A program made the position numbers and the translations under genes. Shown in pieces: positions 50,852-59,700 of a stretch of DNA of 64,000 nt. How positions within the stretch are numbered: the first letter of the stretch is position 1; each line of letters starts with the position of its first letter. The DNA is from Desulfomicrobium sp. UBA5193. Its GTDB lineage: Bacteria > Desulfobacterota > Desulfovibrionia > Desulfovibrionales > Desulfomicrobiaceae. Below the pieces are notes generated by a model. That model ran no database searches, had not been told where the DNA came from, and worked only from the letters and a program-made list of their open reading frames with translations. Where the stretch lies: NCBI GenBank assembly GCA_002412965.1, contig DHWB01000011.1, positions 62,001-126,000 of the forward strand, read 5' to 3'.

Positions 50852-52018
50852 ATGAACAATTTTTCACGACGTATTATTAAAATTTCATTTGTATGTATAA
50901 CGCTATTTTCATTAGCGATGATTGGGAAATTTTTGTACAAGGTCTATGAGTATAAGGTAGGTCATTGGCTTCCAGGATACTTTTTAAATCTTTTACATAG
51001 AGAGAGTTGGGAAGAACAGGTTCAAGGAAAGAAACATCTTATAGTTGTGTTGGCGGATCATCACGAACCTGGGAGTGGCGAAAAGGGAATTGATGTCAGT
51101 CGGAACTGGTGTGCAAAATACTCTGATCTGATGCATGATGTTTATGATCATTACGGAAACAGATTTCGCTACACGTGGTTTTATCCTATCGATCATGATA
51201 ATAGGGGTGTTGTTTCAGAATTATGTAAATTAACTCGAGAAGGGTTTGGGGAAATTGAAGTTCATTGGCATAACAACAATGTCGATGATGATATATTTAG
51301 GCAAAATCTTTCTCAAGGCCTTGAAATGTTGAAATCGTTTGGTTCGTTTGGACTTGATAAGAAAGGAGATAGACGCTTTGCGTATATTGCGGGGAACTGG
51401 AATCTTGATCAGGGAAAATTTCCTGATTTTAATGGCGTGAGTCGTCAAATCGAAATACTTCAAAGTTTGGGTTGTTACGCAGATTTGACTTTTTCAACAG
51501 TTCTGAGCGATGCCCAGCCTATAAAAATAAACAGCTTGTACTATGCTATAGATGACGATCGGCCAAAGTCATATGATACAGGCCCTGATGCAGAGGTCGG
51601 TAAAAAATCTGATGGACTTCTCATGCTGCAAGGCCCATCCGGGTTCAACTTTAATTATAGATATTTTGAGTGGGGTGCATTGGAATCATGGTTGGGAATC
51701 GATTTTCATAGGTTTACCAGTATGCTTGAGGACAGTCCTACCGTTATAGGGCGACCAGATGTGCGATTTATGAAGTTCCATACACATGGTATTCAATCCA
51801 GTGATTTAGTATTGAGTTCAAATTTTAAAAATTTTTTCAATAAAATATATGAATATTGTGAAGATAATAATATAATTTTGCACTATTGCTCTTCAAGAGA
51901 GGCATTTAATATAATAGAAGCAATAGAAGATGGAGTTCCGGGTGAGATTGAAGATTTTCGTGAATATCAAATCTCTGCCCCGAGTAATGTTGTGCATTTT
52001 AATAAAAACAATCAATGA
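50852..52018 (+). CDS. Uncharacterised membrane-anchored protein of the polysaccharide locus
   Basis: 388 residues; family not firmly recognised. One membrane span near the N-terminus (ISFVCITLFSLAMIGKFLY) is followed by a large domain. HLIVVLADHHEPG, RYTWFYPIDHD, EIEVHWHNNN and FMKFHTHGIQS contain repeated Asp/His pairs that recall NodB-type deacetylase metal sites. A periplasmic carbohydrate esterase or hydrolase acting on the polymer would fit but is not proven. ATG 50852 lacks a strong ribosome binding site. The gene is AT-rich. Its stop overlaps the next start by four bases (ATGA). Confidence 0.55.
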   Translation: MNNFSRRIIKISFVCITLFSLAMIGKFLYKVYEYKVGHWLPGYFLNLLHRESWEEQVQGKKHLIVVLADHHEPGSGEKGIDVSRNWCAKYSDLMHDVYDHYGNRFRYTWFYPIDHDNRGVVSELCKLTREGFGEIEVHWHNNNVDDDIFRQNLSQGLEMLKSFGSFGLDKKGDRRFAYIAGNWNLDQGKFPDFNGVSRQIEILQSLGCYADLTFSTVLSDAQPIKINSLYYAIDDDRPKSYDTGPDAEVGKKSDGLLMLQGPSGFNFNYRYFEWGALESWLGIDFHRFTSMLEDSPTVIGRPDVRFMKFHTHGIQSSDLVLSSNFKNFFNKIYEYCEDNNIILHYCSSREAFNIIEAIEDGVPGEIEDFREYQISAPSNVVHFNKNNQ

Positions 52019-52590
52019 AAGACTACCTGCAACGCCTTTCTTTTTTCATCGCGACAGCGCTGACATGTCCGCTGTTCATTGCAGTCAGAATTGTCGGCGG
52101 TGATGGGTTGTTTTGCACTTTTGGCCAATTGCTGGCCCTGTTTCCAGGCAAGACGGGAAGCTATCTGCGGGTCGCCTATTATGGCAAAACCCTCCTCCGG
52201 TGTTCCGATAAGGTCTTTATCGGCTTCGGGTCCTTTTTCTCTCACAGGAATGCGGTGGTGGGGGAAGGCGTCTATATAGGCGCGTACTGCATCATCGGCA
52301 TGGCGAAGATCGGGAAGAATTGCACCCTCGGCAGCCATGTCTCCGTTTTGAGCGGGAAGAGGCAGCATGGCTTCGATCAGGTTGGCGTGCCCATCCAGGA
52401 GCAAGGCGGAACTTTTGAGCAGGTGCAACTTGGTGAAAATTGCTGGATCGGGGAGCGGTCTGTAATCATGGCCGACCTTGGCGCACAGTGTGTTGTGGGC
52501 GCGGGTTCGGTGGTGACCAAGTCCTTTGACGATTTGTCGATCGTGGGTGGAAATCCCGCCAAAATATTGGGGCAGGTTGGCGGGCTATGA
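52015..52590 (+). CDS. Left-handed beta-helix acyltransferase
   Basis: 191 residues. After a hydrophobic N-terminal segment, hexapeptide repeats run from about 75 to 180 (VVGEGVYIGAYCIIGMAKIG, VQLGENCWIGERSVIMADLG). The end, GAGSVVTKSFDDLSIVGGNPAK, is the usual coenzyme A-binding closure of LbH O-acetyltransferases. It likely acetylates a sugar of the repeat unit. It overlaps both neighbours by four bases (ATGA at 52015 and 52587). Confidence 0.85.
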   Translation: MKDYLQRLSFFIATALTCPLFIAVRIVGGDGLFCTFGQLLALFPGKTGSYLRVAYYGKTLLRCSDKVFIGFGSFFSHRNAVVGEGVYIGAYCIIGMAKIGKNCTLGSHVSVLSGKRQHGFDQVGVPIQEQGGTFEQVQLGENCWIGERSVIMADLGAQCVVGAGSVVTKSFDDLSIVGGNPAKILGQVGGL

Positions 52591-54779
52591 ACGAGTTACC
52601 CTTCATCACCGTGGTCATGCCCGTGCGCAATGAGGCCCGCTTCATTGCCGATACCCTGGGGCAACTGCGTGGGCAGGATTACCCCAAAGACCGCTTCGAG
52701 ATTCTGGTTGCCGACGGCATGTCCGATGACGGCACGCGGGATATCGTGGCCCGCATTGCAAAGGATGATGAACGCGTCCGCCTCCTCGACAACCCCAAAA
52801 GGCGCTCCAGCGCCGGGCGCAACATGGGCTTCAGGGCCGGACGGGGGGATTTTTTCGTGGTTGTGGACGGGCATTGCCACATCCCGGACGACAAGTTTTT
52901 GTGCAATATCGCAGAGTGTTTCGAGAAGAGCGGGGGCGATTGCCTGGGCCGTCCCCAGCCTCTGGACCCGCCGGGATTGACACCTTTTCAGAAGTCCGTG
53001 GCCCTGGCCCGGGCTTCCAGGCTTGGCCATGGTGGGGATTCGCTCATTTACGGCGAGTACGAGGGATTCGCCAGCCCGGTCAGCAATGGCGCTGCCTACA
53101 GACGGGAAGTTTTCGAGAGGGTCGGCTACGTGGATGAGGATTTTGATGCCTGCGAGGATGTGGAATTCAACTATCGCGTTGAGCAGGCAGGGCTCAAATC
53201 CTATTCCAGCCCAAAGCTGACGGTGCGCTACTACCCGCGTGAAAACCTGACGGCCCTGATCAGCCAGATGCGGGGCTACGGCCGGGGGCGCACGCGCCTC
53301 TACCGCAAGCACCCTGCCCTCTTGAGTCTTTCGGCCCTGGTTCCGGCCTGCTTCGCGGGCGGCGCAGCGGCCTTCGCTGCGCTCTTGGGTTTGGATCTGA
53401 TATTCGGGCTTTCAGCGTTCCTGTCCTTTATTTTTTCCGCTTTGGGTCTGGCGCTGCTGGCTTACGCCGCTCTGGTCGGCATGGCCACGGTCCGCACCTG
53501 TCGCGAGCATGGATGGGATCATGCATTGCGGATGCCGCTTATTTTTTTGGCCGTGCATGGGGGGTTGGGGCTTGGCATGTGGGAGGAGTTTTGGGTCTCG
53601 GCCCGGGGGTATATCAAGCGTCGCAGGAGGTCCGACGGACCGCTGCGCGTCGCCTTCCTCATTGATACTATCGAGTCGCCCACGGCCGGCACCGAGCGTC
53701 AATTGCTCCTGCTTCTGGAAGGCCTCGACCGCCGCGAATTCCAGCCCCGGCTTTGCGTGTTGCAGCGTTCAGCGTGGCTGCACTCGAAATTCAGACTCTG
53801 CCCGATGCATGTTCTCAATCTCGGCTCTTTCAAATCTCCCATGTCTTGGTGGCGGACACTGCTTTTCGCCCAGTGGTTGTGGAGGGAAAGGGTGGATATT
53901 CTTCAGATCCATTTCACCGATTCATCAAAAGTGGGAACCTTGGCAGCATGGCTGGCCCGCGTGCCCGGCATTGTGGCTACGCGCAAGAACCAGGGCTACT
54001 GGATGACGCGCCGGGAACTCATCCTGCAGAAAGCCCTGAACCTGATCCCCGACGTGTTCGTGGCCAATTCCGAAGCCACCCGGCAGTGGGCGCATCGGAC
54101 CGAGGGGATTGCCCTGGATCGCGTCCGGGTCATCCATAACGGTTTGACCGGAGAACTCGTTCCCGTTTCGGATGAACAGCGGTTCGCCGCTAGGCAGTTT
54201 CTCGGACTGCCCCAAGACGTCCCCGTGGCAGGCATTGTGGCTAATCTTCGGCCCGTGAAACGGATTGATGTTTTCCTTCGTGCTGCCGCCATCACCGCCC
54301 AAGAGTTGCCGTCCGCCCGGTTTGTCGTGGTGGGGGAAGGGGACGAGCGCGGTCGGTTGGAAAATTTGTGCGCGGAGCTCGAGTTGACTGACCGGGTCAT
54401 GTTTTTGGGCAGGCGCTCCGATGTGATGGAAATTTTACCTGCTTTCGACGTGGGCGTGCTGAGTTCAGATTCCGAGAGCTTTTCCAATGCCGTAGTCGAA
54501 TACATGGCCATCGGGCTTGCAGTGGCGGCTACGGACGTAGGAGGCTGCCGGGAAGCTTTGGGCATAAGCCCTTCTGGAATTTTGGTCCCTCTCGGTGATG
54601 CCAAGGCCTTGGGACAAGCCATGGTTAAGCTTCTTGTTGACCCGGCAGGAGGGGAACTGGCGCGGTTCGAGCATCCCCGCCAAGTGGCTGATTTGTTTTC
54701 CAAAGCGAGATACGTTAATGCGTATAGTGCTCTCTACCGTGAATTGGTGAACAAGGAGATGGGGCGGCATGAATTTTAG
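52587..54779 (+). CDS. Two-domain glycosyltransferase, GT2 fused to GT4
   Basis: 730 residues. The N-terminal GT2 domain (about 1-260) has ITVVMPVRNEARFIADTL, DGMSDDGT, VVVDGH as the DxD-like site and DEDFDACEDVEFNYRV. Two or three membrane spans follow (about 250-325; the XagB/ExoA type also has these). The C-terminal GT4 domain (about 350-725) has DTIESPTAGTERQ, VANLRPVKRIDVFLRA and SSDSESFSNAVVEYMAIGLAVA. Each half matches a full-length enzyme, so this is a true fusion that could add two sugars in turn. No frameshift or internal start separates the halves. Confidence 0.87.
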   Translation: MNELPFITVVMPVRNEARFIADTLGQLRGQDYPKDRFEILVADGMSDDGTRDIVARIAKDDERVRLLDNPKRRSSAGRNMGFRAGRGDFFVVVDGHCHIPDDKFLCNIAECFEKSGGDCLGRPQPLDPPGLTPFQKSVALARASRLGHGGDSLIYGEYEGFASPVSNGAAYRREVFERVGYVDEDFDACEDVEFNYRVEQAGLKSYSSPKLTVRYYPRENLTALISQMRGYGRGRTRLYRKHPALLSLSALVPACFAGGAAAFAALLGLDLIFGLSAFLSFIFSALGLALLAYAALVGMATVRTCREHGWDHALRMPLIFLAVHGGLGLGMWEEFWVSARGYIKRRRRSDGPLRVAFLIDTIESPTAGTERQLLLLLEGLDRREFQPRLCVLQRSAWLHSKFRLCPMHVLNLGSFKSPMSWWRTLLFAQWLWRERVDILQIHFTDSSKVGTLAAWLARVPGIVATRKNQGYWMTRRELILQKALNLIPDVFVANSEATRQWAHRTEGIALDRVRVIHNGLTGELVPVSDEQRFAARQFLGLPQDVPVAGIVANLRPVKRIDVFLRAAAITAQELPSARFVVVGEGDERGRLENLCAELELTDRVMFLGRRSDVMEILPAFDVGVLSSDSESFSNAVVEYMAIGLAVAATDVGGCREALGISPSGILVPLGDAKALGQAMVKLLVDPAGGELARFEHPRQVADLFSKARYVNAYSALYRELVNKEMGRHEF

Positions 54780-56460
54780 AGCATGGTTTTTTCTTCTGCT
54801 CCTTTTTCTTGCGGGCTGTGCACCTGTTGTCCGGGCGGAGTTCTTTTCGCCTGCAGCCATCACCCCCGGCCGAGTATTCGTCTCGGCAGGAGTGGCAAGC
54901 CTAGACGAGGCCGTGGAGCTACGTTGGACTTATGCCGACCAAGCCTTGGCGGCAGGCATGTTCACGGGTGTAAAGGTCTTCCGGTTGCGGAACGGGGATG
55001 AAATGGGCTATCGTATTGACCCCCTGGCCCTGGTCGAGGATGTCGGCTCCAGTGAAAGTGTCAGGATCCAAGGCTTGGCGAATGGCTCGCGTGCTATTTT
55101 CGTAATCAGAGCCTACGATGAAACTGGCCGGGACATTGATGAAATAGTTCTATTCGGTTTTCCTGGTTCCAAGGGTCGCGACCTTCCGCCCAAGATCGAA
55201 AACATCTATGTTTCCGCCGGACCATACGGCATTTCGGTTTTTTGGGATTGTCTGCCCCAGGCCAATATTTCTGGGTACGAGGTCTCCCGGCGCAGGGAAG
55301 ACGAAACAGAGTATGCCGTGATTGGTCGCGTGGACAAGGTCGTTATGGTCAGCGGTAGAGCCACGGGCGCGCCCGCGCGCATAGACTTGCCCGAAGTGCA
55401 GCCGGGCATTTTCCGGGACCGCTTGGCCCTGCCCGGAATGAAATATGTTTATCAGGTCCGCGCCACGGATTCGGATGGCCGCAAAGGCCCCGCAGTAGAG
55501 ACACACCCCATCAGTCTTGCTGACGACCGTTCCCCCGGTCCGGACGAGATTTTGCTGCTGGCGCGTAAGGGATCCTCAGATTCACTCAATGTTGCGCGAC
55601 ATTACGCGGAACGGCGAGGAGTACCTCTGGAGAATATTCTGGAATTAAGTCTTCCGCCCATGGAGCAAGGGCTCAAGCCTCAGGTCATAGACACCATCCG
55701 CAAGCATCTGTTGAGCAACAATCTGGCCGGGAAAATCAGGGTCATGGTTCCGTGCTACGGGGTTCAGTTGCGGTATGGGAACCGAGCCCTCGATTCCATA
55801 CTCATGGATCCGTTCGAGCGCTTCGCCTGGGGCCGGGTTATGGGAACGCCCGGCCCGTCTTTCGGGCAAAACATGCATCACGATCCGAGCCTGGGCACGT
55901 ATCTTGTTTCGCGTCTGGACGGACCCACCCCGGAGATCGCCATGGGCCTGGTGGACAAGGCTTTGGAAGCTGAGAAAATCGTTACGCCGCAATCTGGCAG
56001 CGCGTTTTTCACATTTTCAGCTTTTGGCAAGGAGGGCATGGTCGTCGCCAAACGCCATGGAGTGCAGGCCAGAGTGGAGGACAGGAACTTTGCGATTTCG
56101 AACAATTTGTCCGATGAGAGCATGTGGATGTTTGCCGATGGACACGATTACCGGGCCATCCGAACCAGTCCATGGCCGCTAGGTTCCGTGGCCGGGTTTC
56201 TGAAATCCAATACGTTGTCCAGAATGCGCGACTCAAAAGATAAGTATTGGGTTCCTGGACTTCTGGAAGAAGGAGTCACCGCTACCTATGGGGCGGTCGT
56301 CGAGCCCTATGTGCAGGGCTACACGCGCGGCGATATTCTCCTGGATCGGTTCTGGAGCGGCCGCTACACCTTTGCCGAGGCCTTTGCCATGGCTACGCCT
56401 ACCGTGAGGTGGGCCATGAGCGCGGTGGGCGATCCTTTGTATAAACTCAAGGCACAGTAA
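54769..56460 (+). CDS. TIGR03790-like lipoprotein with N-terminal fibronectin-type domains
   Basis: 563 residues. LFLAGC is a lipobox (Cys near residue 17). Two fibronectin-III-like segments (about 40-130 and 140-245, e.g. ISVFWDCLPQANISGYEV) precede a TIGR03790-like domain: EILLLARKGSSDSLNVARHY, RRGVPLENILELSLPP, and near the end GVTATYGAVVEPYVQGY. TIGR03790 proteins are surface or exported proteins of unknown activity. The start overlaps the fusion glycosyltransferase gene by 11 bases. Finding one in a polysaccharide locus suggests action on the polymer outside the inner membrane, which is inference. Confidence 0.7.
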   Translation: MNFRAWFFLLLLFLAGCAPVVRAEFFSPAAITPGRVFVSAGVASLDEAVELRWTYADQALAAGMFTGVKVFRLRNGDEMGYRIDPLALVEDVGSSESVRIQGLANGSRAIFVIRAYDETGRDIDEIVLFGFPGSKGRDLPPKIENIYVSAGPYGISVFWDCLPQANISGYEVSRRREDETEYAVIGRVDKVVMVSGRATGAPARIDLPEVQPGIFRDRLALPGMKYVYQVRATDSDGRKGPAVETHPISLADDRSPGPDEILLLARKGSSDSLNVARHYAERRGVPLENILELSLPPMEQGLKPQVIDTIRKHLLSNNLAGKIRVMVPCYGVQLRYGNRALDSILMDPFERFAWGRVMGTPGPSFGQNMHHDPSLGTYLVSRLDGPTPEIAMGLVDKALEAEKIVTPQSGSAFFTFSAFGKEGMVVAKRHGVQARVEDRNFAISNNLSDESMWMFADGHDYRAIRTSPWPLGSVAGFLKSNTLSRMRDSKDKYWVPGLLEEGVTATYGAVVEPYVQGYTRGDILLDRFWSGRYTFAEAFAMATPTVRWAMSAVGDPLYKLKAQ

Positions 56461-56480
56461 ATGATGAAAGGAATAAAAGC

Positions 56481-57317
56481 ATGAAGCAAGATGATGTGTT
56501 GCCGACCGTGGTTATCGAGCCACACTCTGGTTGGCGCGGGGTCGACTGGAAAGAGCTTAATGAGTATCGTGATTTGCTGTGGTTCATGATCTGGCGCAAC
56601 ATAAAGGTCCGTTACGCACAAAGCGCTATTGGCATTGGGTGGGCCATCATCCAACCGGTTGCGAGCATGATCGTGTTCACGGTGGTTTTCGGTCGCTTGG
56701 TAGGCGTCGAGTCTGATGGGGCTCCCTATTCCGTATTTGCGTTTGTGGCCCTTGTTCCTTGGACCTATTTTTCGAATTGTCTGACTGAGGGCACGGCTAG
56801 CATGGTTTCCAATGCGCACATGATCAGCAAGATATATTTTCCTCGTTTGATCATGCCCATCGCCATTTTAGGGGCGCGCATGGTGGATTTTTTCATAGCC
56901 TTCATCATTCTGCTCGTGCTTTTGGCCTGGTATGGAGTGGTCCCCAATTCAGGAGTGCTGGTTCTGCCTCTTCTGGTGGTTATTATGGCCCTGAGCGCTG
57001 CAGGTCTTGGACTGGCGTTGACAGCCCTAGCAATTCAATACCGGGATATAAATCACGGCATGGGCTTTGCCGTGCAGCTTTTGATGTATGCCGCGCCGGT
57101 TGTATATCCGGCCAGCATGGTTAAGGGAGGATGGCAGTACCTTTACGCTCTCAACCCTATGGTTGGGGTTATAGAAGGTTTCAGGGCCGCGCTTTTGTCT
57201 ACGCGGGCCATGCCGTGGGGTTTGATAGTCACCGGAGGCATTGTGGCAGCGTTGATTTTTGCCGCCGGCCTCATGTATTTTCGGCGCAAGGAACATGTGT
57301 TTGCGGACGTGGCTTAA
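56481..57317 (+). CDS. wzm: Polysaccharide ABC transporter permease (Wzm/TagG)
   Basis: 278 residues with six likely membrane spans. DLLWFMIWRNIKVRYAQS and IGWAIIQPVASMIVFTVVFG near the start, and ALNPMVGVIEGFRAALL near the end, are typical of ABC-2 polysaccharide exporters. It follows the TIGR03790 gene by 20 bases with its own AAGG-type site and is paired with the ATP-binding gene downstream. It would carry the lipid-linked polymer across the inner membrane. A Wzx/Wzy set is not seen in the window. Confidence 0.9.
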   Translation: MKQDDVLPTVVIEPHSGWRGVDWKELNEYRDLLWFMIWRNIKVRYAQSAIGIGWAIIQPVASMIVFTVVFGRLVGVESDGAPYSVFAFVALVPWTYFSNCLTEGTASMVSNAHMISKIYFPRLIMPIAILGARMVDFFIAFIILLVLLAWYGVVPNSGVLVLPLLVVIMALSAAGLGLALTALAIQYRDINHGMGFAVQLLMYAAPVVYPASMVKGGWQYLYALNPMVGVIEGFRAALLSTRAMPWGLIVTGGIVAALIFAAGLMYFRRKEHVFADVA

Positions 57318-57358
57318 TCCCTTTCGACGAGACTTCAAAGAATGGACACAAATCAAGA

Positions 57359-58642
57359 ATGACTGACATTGCTATCAAAGTTGAAAATCTGGGTAAGGCC
57401 TATCGTCTGGGAGCCAAGGAAGAGCGAGCGGACACGTTTGTGGGCGCGATGATGAATATCGCTAAAGCTCCTTTGCGAAATTTTCAGCGACTACGAGGTC
57501 TTAATACATTCGGGCATAACGATGAATCGGAAGATATCCTCTGGGCGCTGAAAGAGGTGTCCTTTGATATCCGCCATGGCGAGGTTGTGGGAATTATTGG
57601 TCGCAATGGCGCGGGAAAATCCACATTGCTCAAGATTTTGTCTCGCATCGTCGAGCCAACCGAGGGGAGGGTGGAAATCCGGGGGCGGGTGTCGAGCCTG
57701 CTGGAAGTCGGCACCGGGTTTCACCCGGAGCTGAGTGGTCGGGAAAATGTGTATATGAACGGAACTATCCTGGGCATGAGGAAGGGGGAGATCGACAGGA
57801 AGTTCGACGAGATCGTCGAATTTTCAGGAGTTGAGCGGTTTCTCGATACGCCGGTGAAAAGGTACAGTTCTGGAATGAAGGTTCGGTTGGCCTTTGCCGT
57901 TGCTGCGCATCTGGAGCCTGAGATTCTGATTATCGATGAAGTTTTGGCTGTGGGAGATGCGGAGTTTCAAAAGAAGTGCCTCGGAAAGATGCAGGATGTC
58001 GCTGGGGGAGGCAGGACAGTGCTTTTCGTCAGTCATAACATGGGGGCGATCCAGAACCTTTGCCCCCGAGCGGTACTTCTCAAACACGGGCTTAAAGCCG
58101 ATGAAGGGCTTTCTGAGCAAGTTATCAGAGACTACTTGCAAGGCTTGGCAACGAAAAAGGAGTCCGTACTCTCATTGTCCAATCCTGATCGGAAAAACTG
58201 TGGTTTTTTTCGTCTCACCGAAGCGTTTCTCTCAGTCGCGAACGGGCATCCAACAGAGAGCATCATTGCCGGAGAGAACATCGTTTTCAATTTTCGATAT
58301 GAGAGTGACCGGAATTTGAGCGAATTGCAGTTTGTATTCACCGTCTATGACGAAGTTGGAACTCCCATCACAAATATTCATACTGGGCTCAAAAACTTTG
58401 ATATGCGTTCCCCGAGTCAAAATGGGCTGTTACTCTGTTCAATTCCGAAAAATCCCTTTGCTGTAGGGCGTTATCGAGTATCTGTGGCGGTGAACTCCTT
58501 CGGACAAACCTTGGATTTGGTTCCGGGAGTAATCCAGTTCGATGTAATCAATTCCGTATATTTTGGAACGTCGAATGTGCCACAACGAAATTACTGCACT
58601 GTGTATGTCGATCATGAATGGTCACAAGGCGTTGGCGCATAA
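57359..58642 (+). CDS. wzt: Polysaccharide ABC transporter ATP-binding protein (Wzt) with C-terminal sugar-binding domain
   Basis: 427 residues. ABC domain about 1-250: Walker A GRNGAGKST, signature RYSSGMKVRLAFAVA, Walker B EILIIDEVLAVGD. The C-terminal ~165 residues form a beta-rich Wzt_C-like domain (NIVFNFRYESDRNL, LLLCSIPKNPF), which in other systems recognises the finished, capped chain end. Start at ATG 57359: an upstream in-frame extension overlaps the permease gene and is unlikely. The presence of the domain suggests that the polymer carries a terminal modification recognised before export. Confidence 0.9.
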   Translation: MTDIAIKVENLGKAYRLGAKEERADTFVGAMMNIAKAPLRNFQRLRGLNTFGHNDESEDILWALKEVSFDIRHGEVVGIIGRNGAGKSTLLKILSRIVEPTEGRVEIRGRVSSLLEVGTGFHPELSGRENVYMNGTILGMRKGEIDRKFDEIVEFSGVERFLDTPVKRYSSGMKVRLAFAVAAHLEPEILIIDEVLAVGDAEFQKKCLGKMQDVAGGGRTVLFVSHNMGAIQNLCPRAVLLKHGLKADEGLSEQVIRDYLQGLATKKESVLSLSNPDRKNCGFFRLTEAFLSVANGHPTESIIAGENIVFNFRYESDRNLSELQFVFTVYDEVGTPITNIHTGLKNFDMRSPSQNGLLLCSIPKNPFAVGRYRVSVAVNSFGQTLDLVPGVIQFDVINSVYFGTSNVPQRNYCTVYVDHEWSQGVGA

Positions 58643-58675
58643 CATGAAGTCCCGTATTTTAATGAAGAGTCAAAG

Positions 58676-59677
58676 ATGAGCTTTGAAAATTATTCTCTAA
58701 GAGTTGCAGATGTCCTCAGTCCCCTTATCCCGGAAGGGAGTTCTGTGGCTTTGCTTGATTTTCCTAATCATTCAAATGTGGGAGACAGCGCGATCTGGCT
58801 TGGAGAATATGCTTATCTGGCACATCGTAAGGATTTGACTGTAAGATATGTGTGCGAGGGTACCGCATCATCTGCCAATTTTCCGAAAATCTCACCTCAA
58901 TACGTGATATTAATTCATGGCGGTGGAAATTTTGGTGATCTTTGGCCGCGACATCAACAGTTTCGGGAGCGGATTATCCAGCAGTATCAAGGGAACAGGA
59001 TCATTCAGTTGCCGCAGTCCGTCCATTTTCAGGATATTCAAAATTTAGAAAGATGTCGCAATATATTTAATTCACATCCTGATTTCCATCTGATCGTGCG
59101 CGATAGCGAAAGTTTTGATCTGGCGGGCAGGATTCATGACGGCCCCACGTATCTTTGTCCGGACATGGCACTTTGTATGGGGGCGGTGCCTCGGACAGCC
59201 AAGCCTCGGCATCCTATTGTGGGTTTGATGCGCACAGACAAGGAAAAAGCTGTTTCAAGTATTGCGTCATCCTGTAATAAGGCGGCATTGCACACTACCG
59301 ACTGGCTTGAAGAACCATTTTCAATAGTTCAATGGGTCAATGCCAAGTTGGACTGGCTCCAGGGTAGGTTTCCGCGTTGGACAGAGTCGCTGGACGGAAT
59401 GAAGCCGTTCTTGTTCCAAAGGTTGGCCACCGAGCGATTCAAGCGTGGTTGCGATATTTTGTGCTCCGGCGAAGTCGTCATCACCGATCGCCTGCACGGG
59501 CACATCATGTGCTGCCTGTTGGGGATTCCGCATGTTGTCTTGGACAACAGCTACCGCAAAATCGGCAATTTCCGAGATGCTTGGAAGACAGGTGAGGATT
59601 TGTGTGTCACGGCGTTTTCCGTGTCAGAAGCGTGTGAAAAAGCGCGAGTGCTGCTTGATACTCATCGCGACTCGTAA
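58676..59677 (+). CDS. Polysaccharide pyruvyl transferase family protein
   Basis: 333 residues. LDFPNHSNVGDSAIWLGE, VILIHGGGNFGDLWPRHQ, RDSESFDLAG and VITDRLHGHIMCCLLGIPHVVLDN are the hallmark segments of the CsaB/EpsO/ExoV family. It adds a pyruvate ketal to a sugar, giving negative charge. ATG 58676 is preceded by a purine-rich GAAGAG. The 5' half is AT-rich and the 3' half closer to the locus average, as in wecB. Confidence 0.88.
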   Translation: MSFENYSLRVADVLSPLIPEGSSVALLDFPNHSNVGDSAIWLGEYAYLAHRKDLTVRYVCEGTASSANFPKISPQYVILIHGGGNFGDLWPRHQQFRERIIQQYQGNRIIQLPQSVHFQDIQNLERCRNIFNSHPDFHLIVRDSESFDLAGRIHDGPTYLCPDMALCMGAVPRTAKPRHPIVGLMRTDKEKAVSSIASSCNKAALHTTDWLEEPFSIVQWVNAKLDWLQGRFPRWTESLDGMKPFLFQRLATERFKRGCDILCSGEVVITDRLHGHIMCCLLGIPHVVLDNSYRKIGNFRDAWKTGEDLCVTAFSVSEACEKARVLLDTHRDS

Positions 59678-59700
59678 TTTTTATTCATCATGATTGAAGT

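Noticed and set aside
57131..57358. Upstream extension of the Wzt gene
   Set aside because: It overlaps the permease gene in another frame; MTDIAIKVENLGKAY at 57359 is the normal family start.
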